This document shows positions 25,630 through 40,000 of a stretch of 64,000 bases of DNA, one piece after another. The stretch's first letter is position 1; every line of letters begins with the position of its first letter. Source of the stretch: Apostichopus japonicus (taxonomy: Eukaryota > Echinodermata > Holothuroidea > Aspidochirotida > Stichopodidae); contig NC_092572.1 of the NCBI RefSeq assembly GCF_037975245.1, positions 1,525,501 to 1,589,500 on the forward strand, given 5' to 3'. The notes under the pieces were generated by a model that was not told where the DNA came from, made no database searches, and saw only the letters and a list, made by a program, of their open reading frames with translations. Both the position numbers and the translations under genes were made by a program.

Positions 25630-28600
25630 TTTGAGTTTGATTTATTGCCACATAATATAAATACAATGGTGGTTAAGTTAAATCACTAGCAGGTGGAGGT
25701 AGACAGAAAAAGCAGAGCTTTTACAAGCATTCTCCTTTTACGAAATCAATAAATGAAAGAATACAAATTATAAGAAAGAGGAAGAAGGAAAGAACAAAGA
25801 ACAAAGAAAAAAAAACGCAAGAAACAAAGAATCACTGCTTAATGATAATAATCGTTGAGTAAAATTGATTTCATTTTTCTTTGAATCTTAAATAGTTTTA
25901 GATTCATCATTGTGTTGTCCAAACTATTCCAGATTGTATCTCCAGAATTGATAAAAAGTCGATGAGTCGTCGTAGAAGTGAGTAAATTTTACGGAAATGT
26001 TGACAAAAGCGTGCATTGTAGTTATAAATGTCAAAATTCGCAGGCAAAAGTCCATGACATATTTATACATAAATTGAGCCAATTGGAATTTGTATGTGTC
26101 AAAGATATTTAAAAGTTTGAAGTTAGAAAATATGATATTACTCTGCGCACGATGACTAGAGTTTGTAATCAGGCTGATGGTTTTCTTCTGGAAAGTAAAG
26201 AGGCGATTAAGGTAAGATAGAAAGGGCTTTTCCCTATATTATATCCCAGTAAGACAGTTTTGATTTAATCAGGGAATCTTGCAGTGTTTTAAGTGTATGC
26301 GATTGTACAATATAGCGATTTTTATGAAGTATTTCATTAGCCTTTGAAATTTGAGGGCATTGTCTTTTGATATGATACTTCCAGGTGAGATTTAACCTAG
26401 AAATTTAACTTGTTAGCAAGAGGAATATCATCATTATCAATAAATACGTTAACAATATCAACCTTTCGCTGAACAGGACGAAATAGTATACAATTGATTT
26501 GCCTACATTTAAAGGCCAATTATTTGCTTAAACAAGTTTAATACAGAATATAGTTCAGAGATAACGACACAAGTGCACAATGAATACCACTGTGCTTAAA
26601 AAGAATACGTCTGTAAAGTGTGTAATGTTAAGAATGTGAGAACAGTTACACACGTCATTGATGCATGTTATAAGATCACGTAGTGGTCCACAGAACCATT
26701 TGGGAGGCCGCAGCTTACTGTACTGGTCATAGAAGTTTGATCATTAATGCGAACAACATGTTCTCTCTTGGAAGATAGCTAACGAACCATATATATTTAA
26801 CCCCACGAGTTCCATAATGGCTAAGCCTTTTTTAGTAAGATGTAATGGTTGAAAGTGTCGAATGCTTTAGACGATTTCAAAGACAGCAAAGTAAATTCAT
26901 TGTTATTGAGGTTAATATCGAAGAACTGAACTGTATCTGCTGCCGCCATATAAGTGGAAAGATTCTCATGAAAACCAAATTGACGTGATTAAATGATATC
27001 ATTCTTGTTTAGGGAGTCTGTGAAATTTAAAAACATAGTTTTTTTCGAGAACTATAGAAGATGTAGAAGAAAAATCGAGATTAGTCGGTATTTTGAAAGC
27101 ACAGATGGATCACTAGTTTTTTTAAATAGTCGTTATTCTAGCAACTTTCATACCATAAGGAACAATACCACTAGAGAGGGGAAGGTTGCAAGTATAGGTG
27201 AGCGGTTCAAGAAGATTTTCGCAAGTAAAAATTATATTGACAGTTATACCGTCAGTCCCAGCCGCTGAACCTATCATAAAATTATGAATAATTGAAGAAA
27301 TTTCCATACAGTTAGTTGAGGAAATAAACATAGTATTAGGGTAAGAGTTTATAAGAAAACTACTGAAGCCGAGATTACCTTTTTCAATATACCCAGCTTA
27401 GTTCAGACCGAAACTAGACCATTGACCATTAAAGCAATTAACAACCCTTAATTCTTCGCTATTGTAATTTATTCTAAGTAGGCTTGATGTTTCGGTCATT
27501 GCAGGAGGCTGAATGGCAAGTGTTATTAGTCAATTCAGCCTCTGCAGAAGATCCTGCTAGGCTAAAAAGGTCAGGCCTACTTTCTTTTACTCATTCATTG
27601 TGCTTACATTGTATTATACATATTTTGGTATTGTAATTTATTCTAAAATGCATTTCTTCCCTACCAATTATTTCATTTATAGTTCCACAGGTTTCCTTCT
27701 GAATATTTTTATTTTCACTCAAAAATATTGCTATAGTAAAACTTTTTTGAGAGCTTTATAGTAGGAATAAGTATATTTTTGAAATTAACGTAGATGAACT
27801 TATTTCGAAGAGATCTGTTTGGGGGTACGATTTGTAAAGTATTTTCTTAAGTAGCAATTGATTTAATAATTCAATTAGTAATCAAATGATTGCACTTGCC
27901 TGACCCCTTGACGCCAGTGCGCTTAATAGGATAATGTTTGGCATAGATCTCACTTATTAAACCAATTTTTTTTTTACAAGCATCATTTACATCTGTTTTT
28001 GTGTACAGCTGATGCCAATTGAAGTCGTTGAGCTCAAAGGAAAATATATTATAAATACCCGTCGACGTATTCCTTTTTATTACATAACTGGTAGTACAGT
28101 ATGAGCAATTTGAAGAATTAAACGCAGCTGAGCATATAATACGTCAAAATGAAGAGATTGACGTCATTACAGAAATGTTATCAATTTAAGTGGAATTTCA
28201 ATCAGTAATCCTGGTAGTTTTTTTTTTTATAAGCGGCGTTAATTAATCAGAGTACATAGTATCTCAGAAAGTGGCAACATGACCATCAGAGTCATACTTG
28301 AGGAGGTCAATATTAAAATCACTGAGAAAGGAGCATGATTTCTGACCCAGGTTAATGGCATTTAGCAGGTTGGACATCTCATCAGTAAAAGTAATCACGG
28401 AACCATCTGGCGGTCGATAAATACACCAATTATGCAGTTGCGGTATTGGTGTATAGCTTCAATAATTACAAATTCAAAAGTACTGTAATTGAAATTAAGA
28501 TCATACCTTGTTTATACTGAACAACATTACGAATGTAAAGCCAACTCCATCACCACCTTTATCAGTTCTATTAACATGAATGAAGTTATAGTTATCCACT

Positions 28601-28760
28601 TGTCACATATTTGAATCCAAGTCTCAGAAATGGCAACTATTGAGACTCTACAGTCTAAGTCGTCATGAATTAGATAACGAATATTATGATGATTTTTCCA
28701 TTAACTACGAGTAAAGTGAGATCCAGGTGGCTGAAGTGCACTATAACAAATTGTTTGGAA
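25630..28760 (-). mobile_element. Degenerate CR1/L2-type LINE
   Basis: On the minus strand, in LINE order but scattered over frames with many stops: AP-endonuclease traces (AISETWIQ near 28630, a GGDGVGF patch, SDFNIDLLKYDS near 28300), reverse-transcriptase traces (SAGTDGI near 27260, NLPLSSGIVPYGMKVARITT at 27125-27180, GLPNGSV near 26710, FTDV where FADD is expected), the thumb motif IDNDDIPLANKLNF, and a C-terminal FINSGDTIWNSLDN ending at a stop at 25839. The 3' tail ends near 25630 with GGCAATAAATC. Inactive remnant of the Jockey-superfamily type. It probably once provided its own reverse transcription. Confidence 0.8.
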
Positions 28761-31041
28761 TTTGGTAGTTTCTATCGTAAAGATACACATTATAAAAATA
28801 TAGTTAAACTGTTATGACATGACAAGAACCGAGTTAGAGAAGTCAATAGAAAAATGCTAAATACCTGTATTTTGTTTTATGTTTTTACAAATTTGGTAAA
28901 TAATATCCGTCACGACACATCTACAGGATAAGGAGGGGGTAAACTGTTACACTGTACGTAACTGCCATGTAAATAATATGAAAACCAACATTTTTTACAT
29001 GCAACTAATCATCATGCAAAATCAAATTGAAACTAAGCTGCCTGTGCATGATGTACGGTGCAACGTTGGATGAACCTATGCAACAAAATAGCAAACCGCA
29101 ATTATGTGATTTAATGTAAAGTTTATACATCGAAATGTGTATTATGCTAAATGTATCCCAGTCAGTTTGTAGGTGGGTTTCCATTTTCTTATGGAAGGAA
29201 AGTGTTGATGGTGGGAGCGAAACATTGGAAAGGAGTAGGTTGTTTCGACTATACTCTAGTTAGTTATTGAAGAAAAAGATGGTTATTGAAGGAACGAATC
29301 ACATATTTAACATTGTTGCTACAATAACAATGAACTAATCAAACGGTGTAGATTAAGTTTGTTTTTGTTCATTCGATTTAACTTACTACTTAAAAATCAC
29401 GGTACATAAACTAAGCGCTGTCAAGAACAAAACAGTGTTTGTCCGTTTACTCCTTGTCCTTCGACTTCAGTCGCCATTCCATGCTGGATGTGTGCTCAAT
29501 GTTTGTCCTTTCCTTTGATTAGACCTTCCACACTTCACCTCTGACCCCTCATAATGAAGATCTTCAGTATTTCATCCCAGGCTATGTTTGGAAGTTTTTG
29601 ATAGACCTTTAAGGATAATTTTACATATTTAAATTGTAATAATTATAAATTTGACCTCAATCTCCGTTATTATAAGAACCACACACTTTTTTATGGTACT
29701 GTAAAACAATCACTCTTTGCTTCTTTTTAGCACTAACCTATTGATATCTGACCTTTCAGCTAGTAATTGTAACCTGCAAAGAACAACCGGATATACACAT
29801 ATTATCCCTCAAGTATGATATCAACATAATCTCCTTGTCAGAGTACATTTAAAGTTCTGATTGCTTTATCTCTATATTCGTGTTTTGTGAATACAGATGG
29901 GACAGTAGAAGACTTATCAATGGCATGTGCGATTAAATCCAACCCAAAGTGGTGACAAATCAATAGGCAGATTTGCCATTAAGTGTTCATCAGAAAGTAT
30001 ATTAATACTTTAGAATCATATAATACGAACAATGTTAGTCTTTATTTTGAATTAATTCAATTTTGGTTGTCCGATTTCTCATCAACAAGTCGATAAGTGA
30101 TTCGTCAAAGAAGCAAATCACTCTTATACTTTACGAAGCCCGTTTTGGAACCTCAACAACACTGAAGTAACTTAAACTCATTTATTCAATTTTATTAAAC
30201 TCTTACTGTATTATTGAACCAAAACTGAAAGGACCAAAGGTATGTTTCTCGTCCTTCGATACTTTGTTTGCTACATAACTAGTACATGCTAAACCCTTAA
30301 AAACCACGACAGCTTAACGCAATAACATATTGATGACAGCACAATATAAACTACATACAATGAAGTGCTGTATATACAGAAGCCTATGTTATCTACAAAC
30401 CTATGAATACTCTCAGTATTAACACAAGCAAAGTTTGATCCAGGTTATAGCACTGTAAATAGTACTATAAAAGGTGTTGCACACCATTATTAACCATGCA
30501 CCTCAACCACAAACCGTTCCATCAAGGACTACTGAATGAAACGTACTCTTTGACAGTTGTTTTAATATGGTAATATTAAGAGTATAACTTGAAGTGATAA
30601 CAATAACTGTTACTGGTTCTTATACATAGCTTCTTGATCACTTAGGTGTCTACTGCTTTTATATTCGTAAATTCCATTATCGTTTCGGTAAACATCCTGC
30701 GCACTTACTAACTTGAAATATATAATACGTGTCATAAATTACCGAGAGGTGTTTTAATTTTTGATGATGATCTTAGATAACAACAAGTTTTTTCATATCT
30801 GCTTTGATGAAAATATATATATGAATAAAGTTCAATCATAATTGAAGAGTGATAGTACATTGGAATTTTGAACTTTGGACTCAGCCACTATGGTGGAATT
30901 ATTGATAACAATCGTACACACAGTAAACATACATACACTATGCGAACCAGGGATACGTCTGGTTTCAGGTACAGCTGCATCCTACACGACTAAGTTAAAC
31001 AAAACAAACCACTGTATGGTTTTGTAACCCTTATAATGTTC
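28761..31041. other. Spacer between LINE relic and N2, no gene seen
   Basis: About 2.3 kb of AT-rich DNA with no open frame long enough or splice-consistent enough to support. The upper (5') limit of the LINE relic is not sharply defined, so some of this may be older element sequence. It separates the tail-to-tail genes K-C and N2. Confidence 0.5.
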
Positions 31042-34000
31042 TCATTTATTTTGAAGGAATTTAACTGATATTAACACAAGGAGAGGCCAATTGGTCGATA
31101 AGTTGCAAAAATAATTAAACTCAACCAGCTGTGGTATATTGAAACATTCCACGATGAGCTTGGTATTGCAGCGTACGTTTTCTAAGCCGAAAAGAGTTAC
31201 AGTTAGATGCGCTGACTTAAAGCCAATTGCAATGACAAACCAGGGGATACCCACATGTAACAATGGCCGCTTCCCAGCTTTAAACACTAATCAGTGTATC
31301 TTGAAACCATAAGACAGACATTTTGGTAAACAACATTAATGAAATAATTAGAAGATGAATTGGCACGGTAAGCATTAATATGTATTTGCAAATACAAAAC
31401 AATACTATGTGAGAATCACAGGAGATGTGAATGTTACAAAAAGGTGTTAAAAACCAAACGTACGACTTATTATAATTGAAATTAAAACTGAGAAACACAA
31501 TGTCATATATATGACTACAGCGATGACATCGCGCACAAGGCTGATCCTAATGTCATTTTTTTGTTTATGAAATAAATCAATTCATCAGTGCATAATAAAT
31601 GTAGATTCACGTGTATTCCGACTGCAAATAAGAAAACTAAATTGAGACAGGGCTCAGAGCTGACATTTCGATTAATATAAAAGGCTTCATGAAAGCATTG
31701 TATTTCTTATTAAAGAAGGTTTATTAATTTAATTTTTCTTCTTTTCCTTTTCGGTGCTGAGTTTTTTTTTTCTCTTGACACTGAGAAATATCAGTCAGCA
31801 TGTTGGTTTCATAAATATTGTTATTAAACTTTTGCAAGTTGTATACTACGCGTTGTTCTCTTGTTCTCTTGTCCACTTCTCCCACTCTCCATTTTTGCAT
31901 AAACGCTCATAAGGGGCATCTTCAGTCTTGCGAAAAACTGCCAATTGAAAAGAACATTTTTAGTTTTAATACGTCATTACAACTATTTGAAACCAAAGCA
32001 TTTACATGTATTTCTTTATTTATATTTTCTTCTCCTTTGATATAGGTGTTCAATGGATTATAAGACAAAAGTATAAAAAGAGCTGATATTTAGTTAAAGC
32101 AAATATTGCTATACATCTTCGTAAACATGTCTTTATATTGATCGATTGATGAACCATGGCAGCATATATTTTCTTGATGTAGTTAATTTTTCAAGGTCAT
32201 CCAATCATCTCAGTGTTTAAAAATGAAAACGCTTGCTTGCTTAGAGCCTCAAATTTTACGTTCTTCGAAATAACTTTACCATCCTAACTCAGTTTGATTA
32301 GCTACTCGAAACATGTTGTTTTGTTTATGTTATTGAATATCTACCTTCAATCTTCTCAATATCAACAATATCCTGTAGTTCATCTTGTGAAAGTCTTTCT
32401 GGGGTTTTGCTCTCATAAAACCTTGCGCAAACGAAGAGTAGAACAAATATAAACAGTATTAATCTTTTGCAGAGGTTGACTTCTCAAAGTATGTGTGTTA
32501 CTTTTTATTGGTTGATTATAAGAAGTCTCTGAAACGACAAACTGTTCATTCCAAGTAGAACACATAGTAGATTTTTATACGAATGGTAGCCTTAACATTT
32601 TCAAAAGTAATCTCAATCAATTCGGAGGAAATATAAAATCGTTAACAATTCTCTTATATGAAGTTCTATGCCGTCAATTTTAGAGTTCAACATGTCTAGG
32701 GCTTAAAGGTGAAGGCTATTAAACAATAATTCTAACCTTAATTTCTTAATTGATTTTTCGGGGGATATAAATTTAAAAAAAGGAAGACATTTAAACAGTA
32801 GTGTTCCGTGTATTATGGCCTATGTGAATAATGATTACATAATCTTTAAGGCAAATAGCAGTAACATATTAGCTATATCAGCTATTAAACAATGTAAATT
32901 TGTGTAATTATTTTCATTATTAGCGGACACAACAAGATAGGACATTGGTCTATATTTTATCAGTTTATTATATATGACAGCTTTATAACTGACAACTTGG
33001 CCTGTTAAAAAAATACTTAACGTGAACGTTATTTACGCTAGACAATACTTAATATTTAATATAAAACTCATGAGAAGAAAGTAAACAAATTCAAAAGTCA
33101 CTCACTTTATTTTCTTCGTCATTTGTGGAACCTTTTCCATGACAGCTTTGAATTTATCTTTGTTTGCTAAATGGACCCCGTGAAAGACAAGCCAATCGTC
33201 GATGTTTGGTAAACCGCTCAATTGAACAATTGGGAAGTCCCCATGTATCTCCAAAGATTTAAACGTGGTCTGTCGGCCAAAAGTATAAATATCAGTGTAT
33301 ATTTATTTGTTTCGGCAAAACGCTTTTGTATCATCGACAGTTTTTCCGCCGTTTCATCTGCGGGGGATTTGCTTTGATGCACACTATTGACAGTGGGTGT
33401 GACTCAAGTAGAATGCTATACTAATGGTAAACCAAGCGAAATTTCTGACGATACTGCAGGGAGACTCGATTGCTTGTCGTGCTTGATGATTGAACTTCTA
33501 CAGTAAATCAAGACACCAAATTCCGACAGATATGTAAAAAAACGTATAATCAACATTGGGGCCGGCCATCGACTCAAAGCGTAAAGTCATAGAGAGAAGG
33601 AACTCAAGAAGCTGTTCATTTACTGCAATGTTAAATATATAAAAGTAAGACGGCTTGATGTTGGGACGCTGTCAAAATCTTCCTCAGGCGGCCACGACGC
33701 AACAACTAAGGATACATTTAAGCTAGATGATGAACAGACCAATGAACATGTAATCGAACAAATTATATAGGTTTATAATTGAAAACAAAACAGAAGATAA
33801 CATTTTCAGATGGATATAAATTTAGTTAATGCGGAGAATTGGGACTAATAATGTAGGGAGTATAATTATTACGGACGATTTACCCAAATCAATACAGTAT
33901 GAAGACAACTTACATTATCTAATAGAAAAGCAAGATTGCATGAGAAGCAATAATGCTAATCGGATAATTTAAAGCAGTTTGCACATCGATGCTTTTGGTT

Positions 34001-37000
34001 TACAAGGAAACAATAATTTTGATTTACTAATTTAGATAATACAATGGTTATCATACCATCTATACCTTCTAGGTTAAAATTTCTAACTGAAAATCTGACT
34101 GTGTTTGGTACTAGAGGATATATAGTAGTAGCTAAGTCCTTACCTCTGCCTCCTTGCACTTCTTCAACAAGTGCAGTATTGCGTCTTGGTAATACTCTTC
34201 TGTGCTATGATGGAACACCAATTTCTTCATTTGTAACATTTTAGCATATTCTTTGTATTTTTCATCATCTTGCGTTCCTACTTCCAGTAAACATGCTAAT
34301 ATATCAAAGTTACCATTTTCTACAAGTTTTTCGATAGTCTGAAGCTTTTCTGCAAAGAACATGAACAAATCTTGTTCCAGCATTGTACTGTTTGTATCTA
34401 ATTGAATCGAAGCAAACAAGCGAGCAATTAATGGAGATTGTGTAATAAAATCTTTACAATGATAAACAGTTTCCATCTGAAATTGCCAATTTTCCAGAAT
34501 ATCTTCAGCAAGTTTGTAATTCAAGGGTCTGGCCTCGGGATTAAGTGTTTGATCTTTCGATTCCTGCTGCTTTTCCTTTAACATTCTGTACTCTTCCATG
34601 TTTTCCTCAAGTTTTTTATCTTCATTTTCTTGCCAAATTTTTTCAAAAAATGCAGTTCTTTGGATTTCGTTAAATCCTATAACGTCTATTCTTGTGTAAG
34701 GTTTGCTCATAACGTTCAAGTCCTTGTCAATGTTACAAGAGGTTACCCATAATTTCATATTTCTAAAGTTACCGATATAACCCTTCAAGATATGCTCCAC
34801 AGTTAGTCTCTTCTTACTGACTACATTCGATATATTATTATCATCATTATGAAGTCTTGACCAATTGCTAATACCATCTAACATTACAATGCTGTCTTTC
34901 CTTTCTAATTCCAAAATTAAACTATTCGCTTCATCAACAGACTTTTCTCGGTTCAACATTTTCATGAGTTCATCCAATATGCAAGCGTCTTTGGAAAGAT
35001 ATTGTAGCTGAAGGTAGATCAGAATAACATCTTTCATAATTTCCCCATTCTTCCACTTTCTGGATATGTCACGAAACAAATGAGATTTGCCAATACCAGG
35101 CTCGCCGACAAACAATACCCGGTTACCCTGGTCGCGCTTGGATAATACAGTAATCAGTTCATCGGCTTTATTCACATTTGATATGTCGTTGTCTGTGTAT
35201 GTTATCGTGTACTGACAGTCACCACACCAGCTGTCACTGAATGAGACTTGTTTTAATTCTTCCAACATATTAGTCTGCTTTACTTCTTCCAACAAAGTTC
35301 CTAACGAAAGAATATCAGAATAACAAACATTCATTTAAATGGCATTGTTATGTACTTCCACCCAAAAGTCTCCATCAAACTCAGAGAGACTACGTATCAT
35401 TCATCCTTTCAATATGTTATATTAAAAAATGAGGCCATTTAAGATCTTTTCAATTCATTCCACTGGTTAATATTTACCCTCCCCCCCAAAAAAAAAAAAA
35501 AACACAAAACAAAACAAAACAAAACAGAGCAAACAAACGATGCCATGAAAGCTTATTATTTTATGTGAAAGTCGCATTCAGGTACAACAGGCATTTTGAA
35601 AGAACATGAACTATTTGATTGAAGCCCTTTTACAATTTAATTAAACGTTCAGTTGTACCTTCTAAAATAACGATATATTCTGGCAAGGGCATCTCCCAAA
35701 AATTCAAGAGGCGACAAGCGCAATTCCATTTTCAGTAACCAATTTACTGTCCGAACATAAACTAGTTAACCGGTTAACCGTCCACATTGACACAGTGTGT
35801 TGTCGTGGGCATGGGTAAGGAATGTACTACGAAGGGCAGCAATATAATTTAGCCTATCAAGCAGATTCCATGTTTCTTATCTATATTTGGTACCTGCAGC
35901 CGCCAGGATATGGCTCCCTCGGGCTTTCTTCCTTAGGACAGATTTTTAAATTTCCATTAAGGTGAGTCTTAAGAGAGCATATGGCTTCATTTTTCTTTTG
36001 TTTTTGTGAAGGCCGGTTTTACTGGACGAATGATTTTGCGTAACCTGTTACCAGGTCCCAGGCCGCCGTACCGGTAGCATTGGCTCAGTTACGTTGCTCT
36101 CTGGTGGTCATTCTTAAGATTTTAGGTAGTACAGTAACATATCTGGCCATGTAATCAATTACAATCCGATAGGAAGGTTGTTTTTGCAAATTCGGCCGAC
36201 GGAGCTACTTGTAACTTGACAGGGTATACCAAAAGCGTATGGGGCAGATCGATTCTGAGACAGACATGCAGTTACTTAGAATGGCATTTGAGATTTGGTA
36301 ATTTGTTATACAATATCACCTGTATACGTGAAGCAAGTTTTTCCTATTGTGTACACTGTTTTTAGCTGGGAGCACAAGGGGTGCGGCGATGCGCCCAGAA
36401 CTTGGAGCATTTCCAGATAGTTTTTGTCCTATGCTGAAAATTGCTCAGTACATAAATATATGTCCGAAAGTTAAATTACTCTTTCACACTGTGAAATCAC
36501 TAGACAGTCATGGCTCATACTGTAAGTACTGTTCAAGTCCTGTAACACATGTAACGCATGTCACGAACACAAACCAATAATAACTGATGCACGATTGTGG
36601 ATCATTAAGAGTAGTTACTGTAGGCCTAACAACCACTGAGTGCGAGTTCTATAATACGCGATTCTAAAATGAGTTGTATCTAGTCGTTTTATGCCATAAG
36701 GAGGCCTACAGATATACCCAAACATGGCCTTTCATTCTCGGCTTGACAAATTGGCGTAATTTAAAGAGAGGATTGAACTGGAATCAAGCTGTACGGTACC
36801 TCCTCTACTTCAAACACATGGCTAATTCAGTAACTACTGGTGCCATCTGTAACACATGTTCCTACTGTTCATGTCCTACAACCGTGCATCAGTAATTACA
36901 ACTCTGTGTTCGTAACACGGTAACACGTGCTATATGTGGCACCAGCATTTTACTGTACTAGCTATGAGTATCGGCTAGTGGTAAGTATTTCATACCCCGT

Positions 37001-40000
37001 ATGGTGATATCGGAGGGGTGTGGGCAGAGCCCCATTGTTTATGGGAGTTAGCTGTCAGTCGTAGCAAGCGTAATTCTCGAATGTCGAAGTGAATGTCGGA
37101 GAGAGTAATTACAATTCTCCGGAATGTACTTTAAGGAAGGTGAGGGATCTGGTCACAACATTTTGATATTTTGACTTTGAAGTTGCTCCATTTTCTTTGA
37201 TTAAGACTCAGTAAAGTTAATACAGTTCACTAAATATATTTGATAACCCCTCTGTGGTCCAGAAGCTAACTTCCTGGTAGCTGTAGCACTTTGGTGTAAT
37301 TATTTCTGTAGCATCTCCTTTTCCACTAATAAAACATATAAGAGTGTTCCTTCGGTAGGTTTAAAGTCCATACAACTATGTCATATGCAGATCGTAAGGA
37401 GTTGAACATTGTTAAATATTGTTTCAAAAATTACAAAACATGGTAGTTTTACATGCAATTACCGTTCGTATAAGCGAGATTTCTCACAAGGGAGATAAAA
37501 TACACAGTTGGTAGAATCTCTTCTAGAAGGAAGAAATTATCACAAAACATTTTACACCCTCCCACTCCCGTAACAACGATAGTAGTTTCGCCCATGGTTT
37601 ATATACGTTATTATATTTAAATGGGCAAGTTACACCCACATGACATTTTGAAGAGAGTAGTTAAAAATGGAATTGCTAGATTATCACAGTTGGCTACACT
37701 TAAAACACACATAGTGGGTTGAATTGTTAAGTTGTTCAAATATGAGATCATGAAATCAAAAAGTACTAAACCTGATTTTCAGGATGTGTTCTAAAAGGTA
37801 TTCCGTTGTCTATGTGACATATTATATACTTATTTTGAATTTTGGAACATGCTCTGCGCTTAAATCGGTGTATAAGATTTACTTAGGAAGCAGATGTGAA
37901 AACTCTCCGTCTTCTAATAACGACTAAATAACTTTAACTAATGAACATACTTTACCCAATACATTACCTTGCCGTCCACCGTGCCGTCGATGTAGCTTAT
38001 AATAAAATATAGCTAAAGCAAAAAGAGTTATCCCCAAGACAGCCAAAACACACGTAACAATTACTTGCGTTGGAGAGCTCGTCTGTTTCGTGTTGTCGTC
38101 ATTGCATTCTTCTGAAAAGACATTAAGTTCACTAATTTGTTGATGTAAATATAGTCAAAAATAGTCAATTAACTTCGAAGTTAATTGACTATTTTTTGTG
38201 ATACCATAGCTCTACGTTTTCCAATAAACCTCCACGGTTTCTTATCTAATCAGGTAGAATAATCAACACATCACTTGTACAATCTTATACTACATATATA
38301 TTTCTTCCTACATTATATATGAATTATGACAATGGGAAAAAACAGGTCGATGTAATTTATTCGTGTTGCGTCTTCTGCTATATACAATTGGGCTTTGATA
38401 ACATTATGTAGCTGCAAATAAAGAGATAGTGTTTATCACTAAAGAACAAATAATAGTCATTTTTGTTCTAACTGTAATTAACTTACCTTATCTTATTTCA
38501 TAGTTTACATCTTGAATGTCATTTGAAAATCAGTTATATTACATGTAAAAAATCATTTTTAACTGAGCACAATGGATGCTCAGCGTTTGAAAGACTTACC
38601 TGATCGAATGTTAACTGTCTTATTTCCTATTGTCAGTATCTCTCGATCGTAATAAACAGAGCAGCGAAATATAGCATCTTCAGCACATTTCAATTCGAAG
38701 AGAATAGTAGTAGAAATATTCCAGGCATCCGTTATGTTATTCTTGATCTCAAATGATGTCTTCTCGGTGAATGTAGTATTATGTCCTTCGACACTCCAAT
38801 ACAAAGTAACATTCGGGCGTACCTGTTCTATGTAACAAGTTAAACTAGTAGGATCGTTGGATTTAACTCCTACGATGCATTCATCGCAGTTAGAACAAGA
38901 CTGGACGAGAGGACACGGAGGTGTCGGCGTGACTTCAAGAGAATAAAAGTATATACACCTGGATTAATATAGGTTGCAAAATTGCATTTTAGTTTAAATT
39001 AATTGTAACAATAACTGTGAACTTAGGACCATTGAATGATAGTGCATATCATTTTAACTGAAGATATTTTTCCCAAATTGCATCCGATGTTCCCTTTAAA
39101 TGTATAAATGTAGTGAAGTTGGACAATCTGTGTGATGTAAAGTGCTACAAATTTGTCTACACACATAAAATCTCAACAAAACAATCACAAATTATTGAAC
39201 AGAATAGCTGATCACACATATTTGTAACTCTGAACATAATGACGGAATATTTTAAGATCTGAACAATGCATATTTCAAGACTGAATCTTAAAAAAGAAAA
39301 AGAAAAGAAAAAGACAGGAAAGTAGAATGGCAATGCAAATACCAAGCATCATAATTGGTAGACTTCTCACCTATTATCAAGACTGAAATAGACCGTCTCC
39401 ACACGGTTCCGTTTTCAAAGATTACAGCATATGTGTAAGAGGCCTCGTGATCCAGCCTAGCATTGATAATTTTCATATTACCTTCAGAAGTAATGTCATA
39501 ATGGTCATCATCATACTTTTCTCCACCCTTTACACCATTCTCTAATTTAAGTATTGGTTTGGTCAGTGATATCGATCCCTGGTACCAATAATATCCCTCG
39601 ACGTTACCGCCAACGTCACAGTATATGGTGTTGGTTTCCATTCTTTCGACATATTGATTTGAAAGACATGTTTGGCAAAAACCTGCAAAAAAGTAAAACA
39701 ACAACAACAAATTCGAAAGTATTGTTGAAATCTGTACGTGAAAATCTATCACATTTTCCAATATTTTTGTAAACATAGATTTTGTCTTCCTTTTTCGAGG
39801 ACTTTTTCATGGAAGCGTTTGCTACAGTCCTCGATAAAACTAACTTCTTAAGGGGAGTGAGTACCGTCACTTAAGGCTTGCTAATATGTGATAAGTCCGC
39901 AATAATGAAACATTACAAAAGTAATTTTGATATTTTGAAGACCATTCAAAAGCAGCGCTAAAGGTTCATGATTTATTTATAGAATTACGGCAATGTGTTT

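Noticed and set aside
26993..27331. Independent small genes in the 27 kb region
   Set aside because: The minus-strand frame is part of the LINE reverse transcriptase and the plus-strand frame is its shadow.
36347..36895. Two 73-77 codon frames in the large N2 intron
   Set aside because: They lie in a GC-richer inverted-repeat region on the strand opposite to N2, without motifs or splice sites; more likely repeat-derived.
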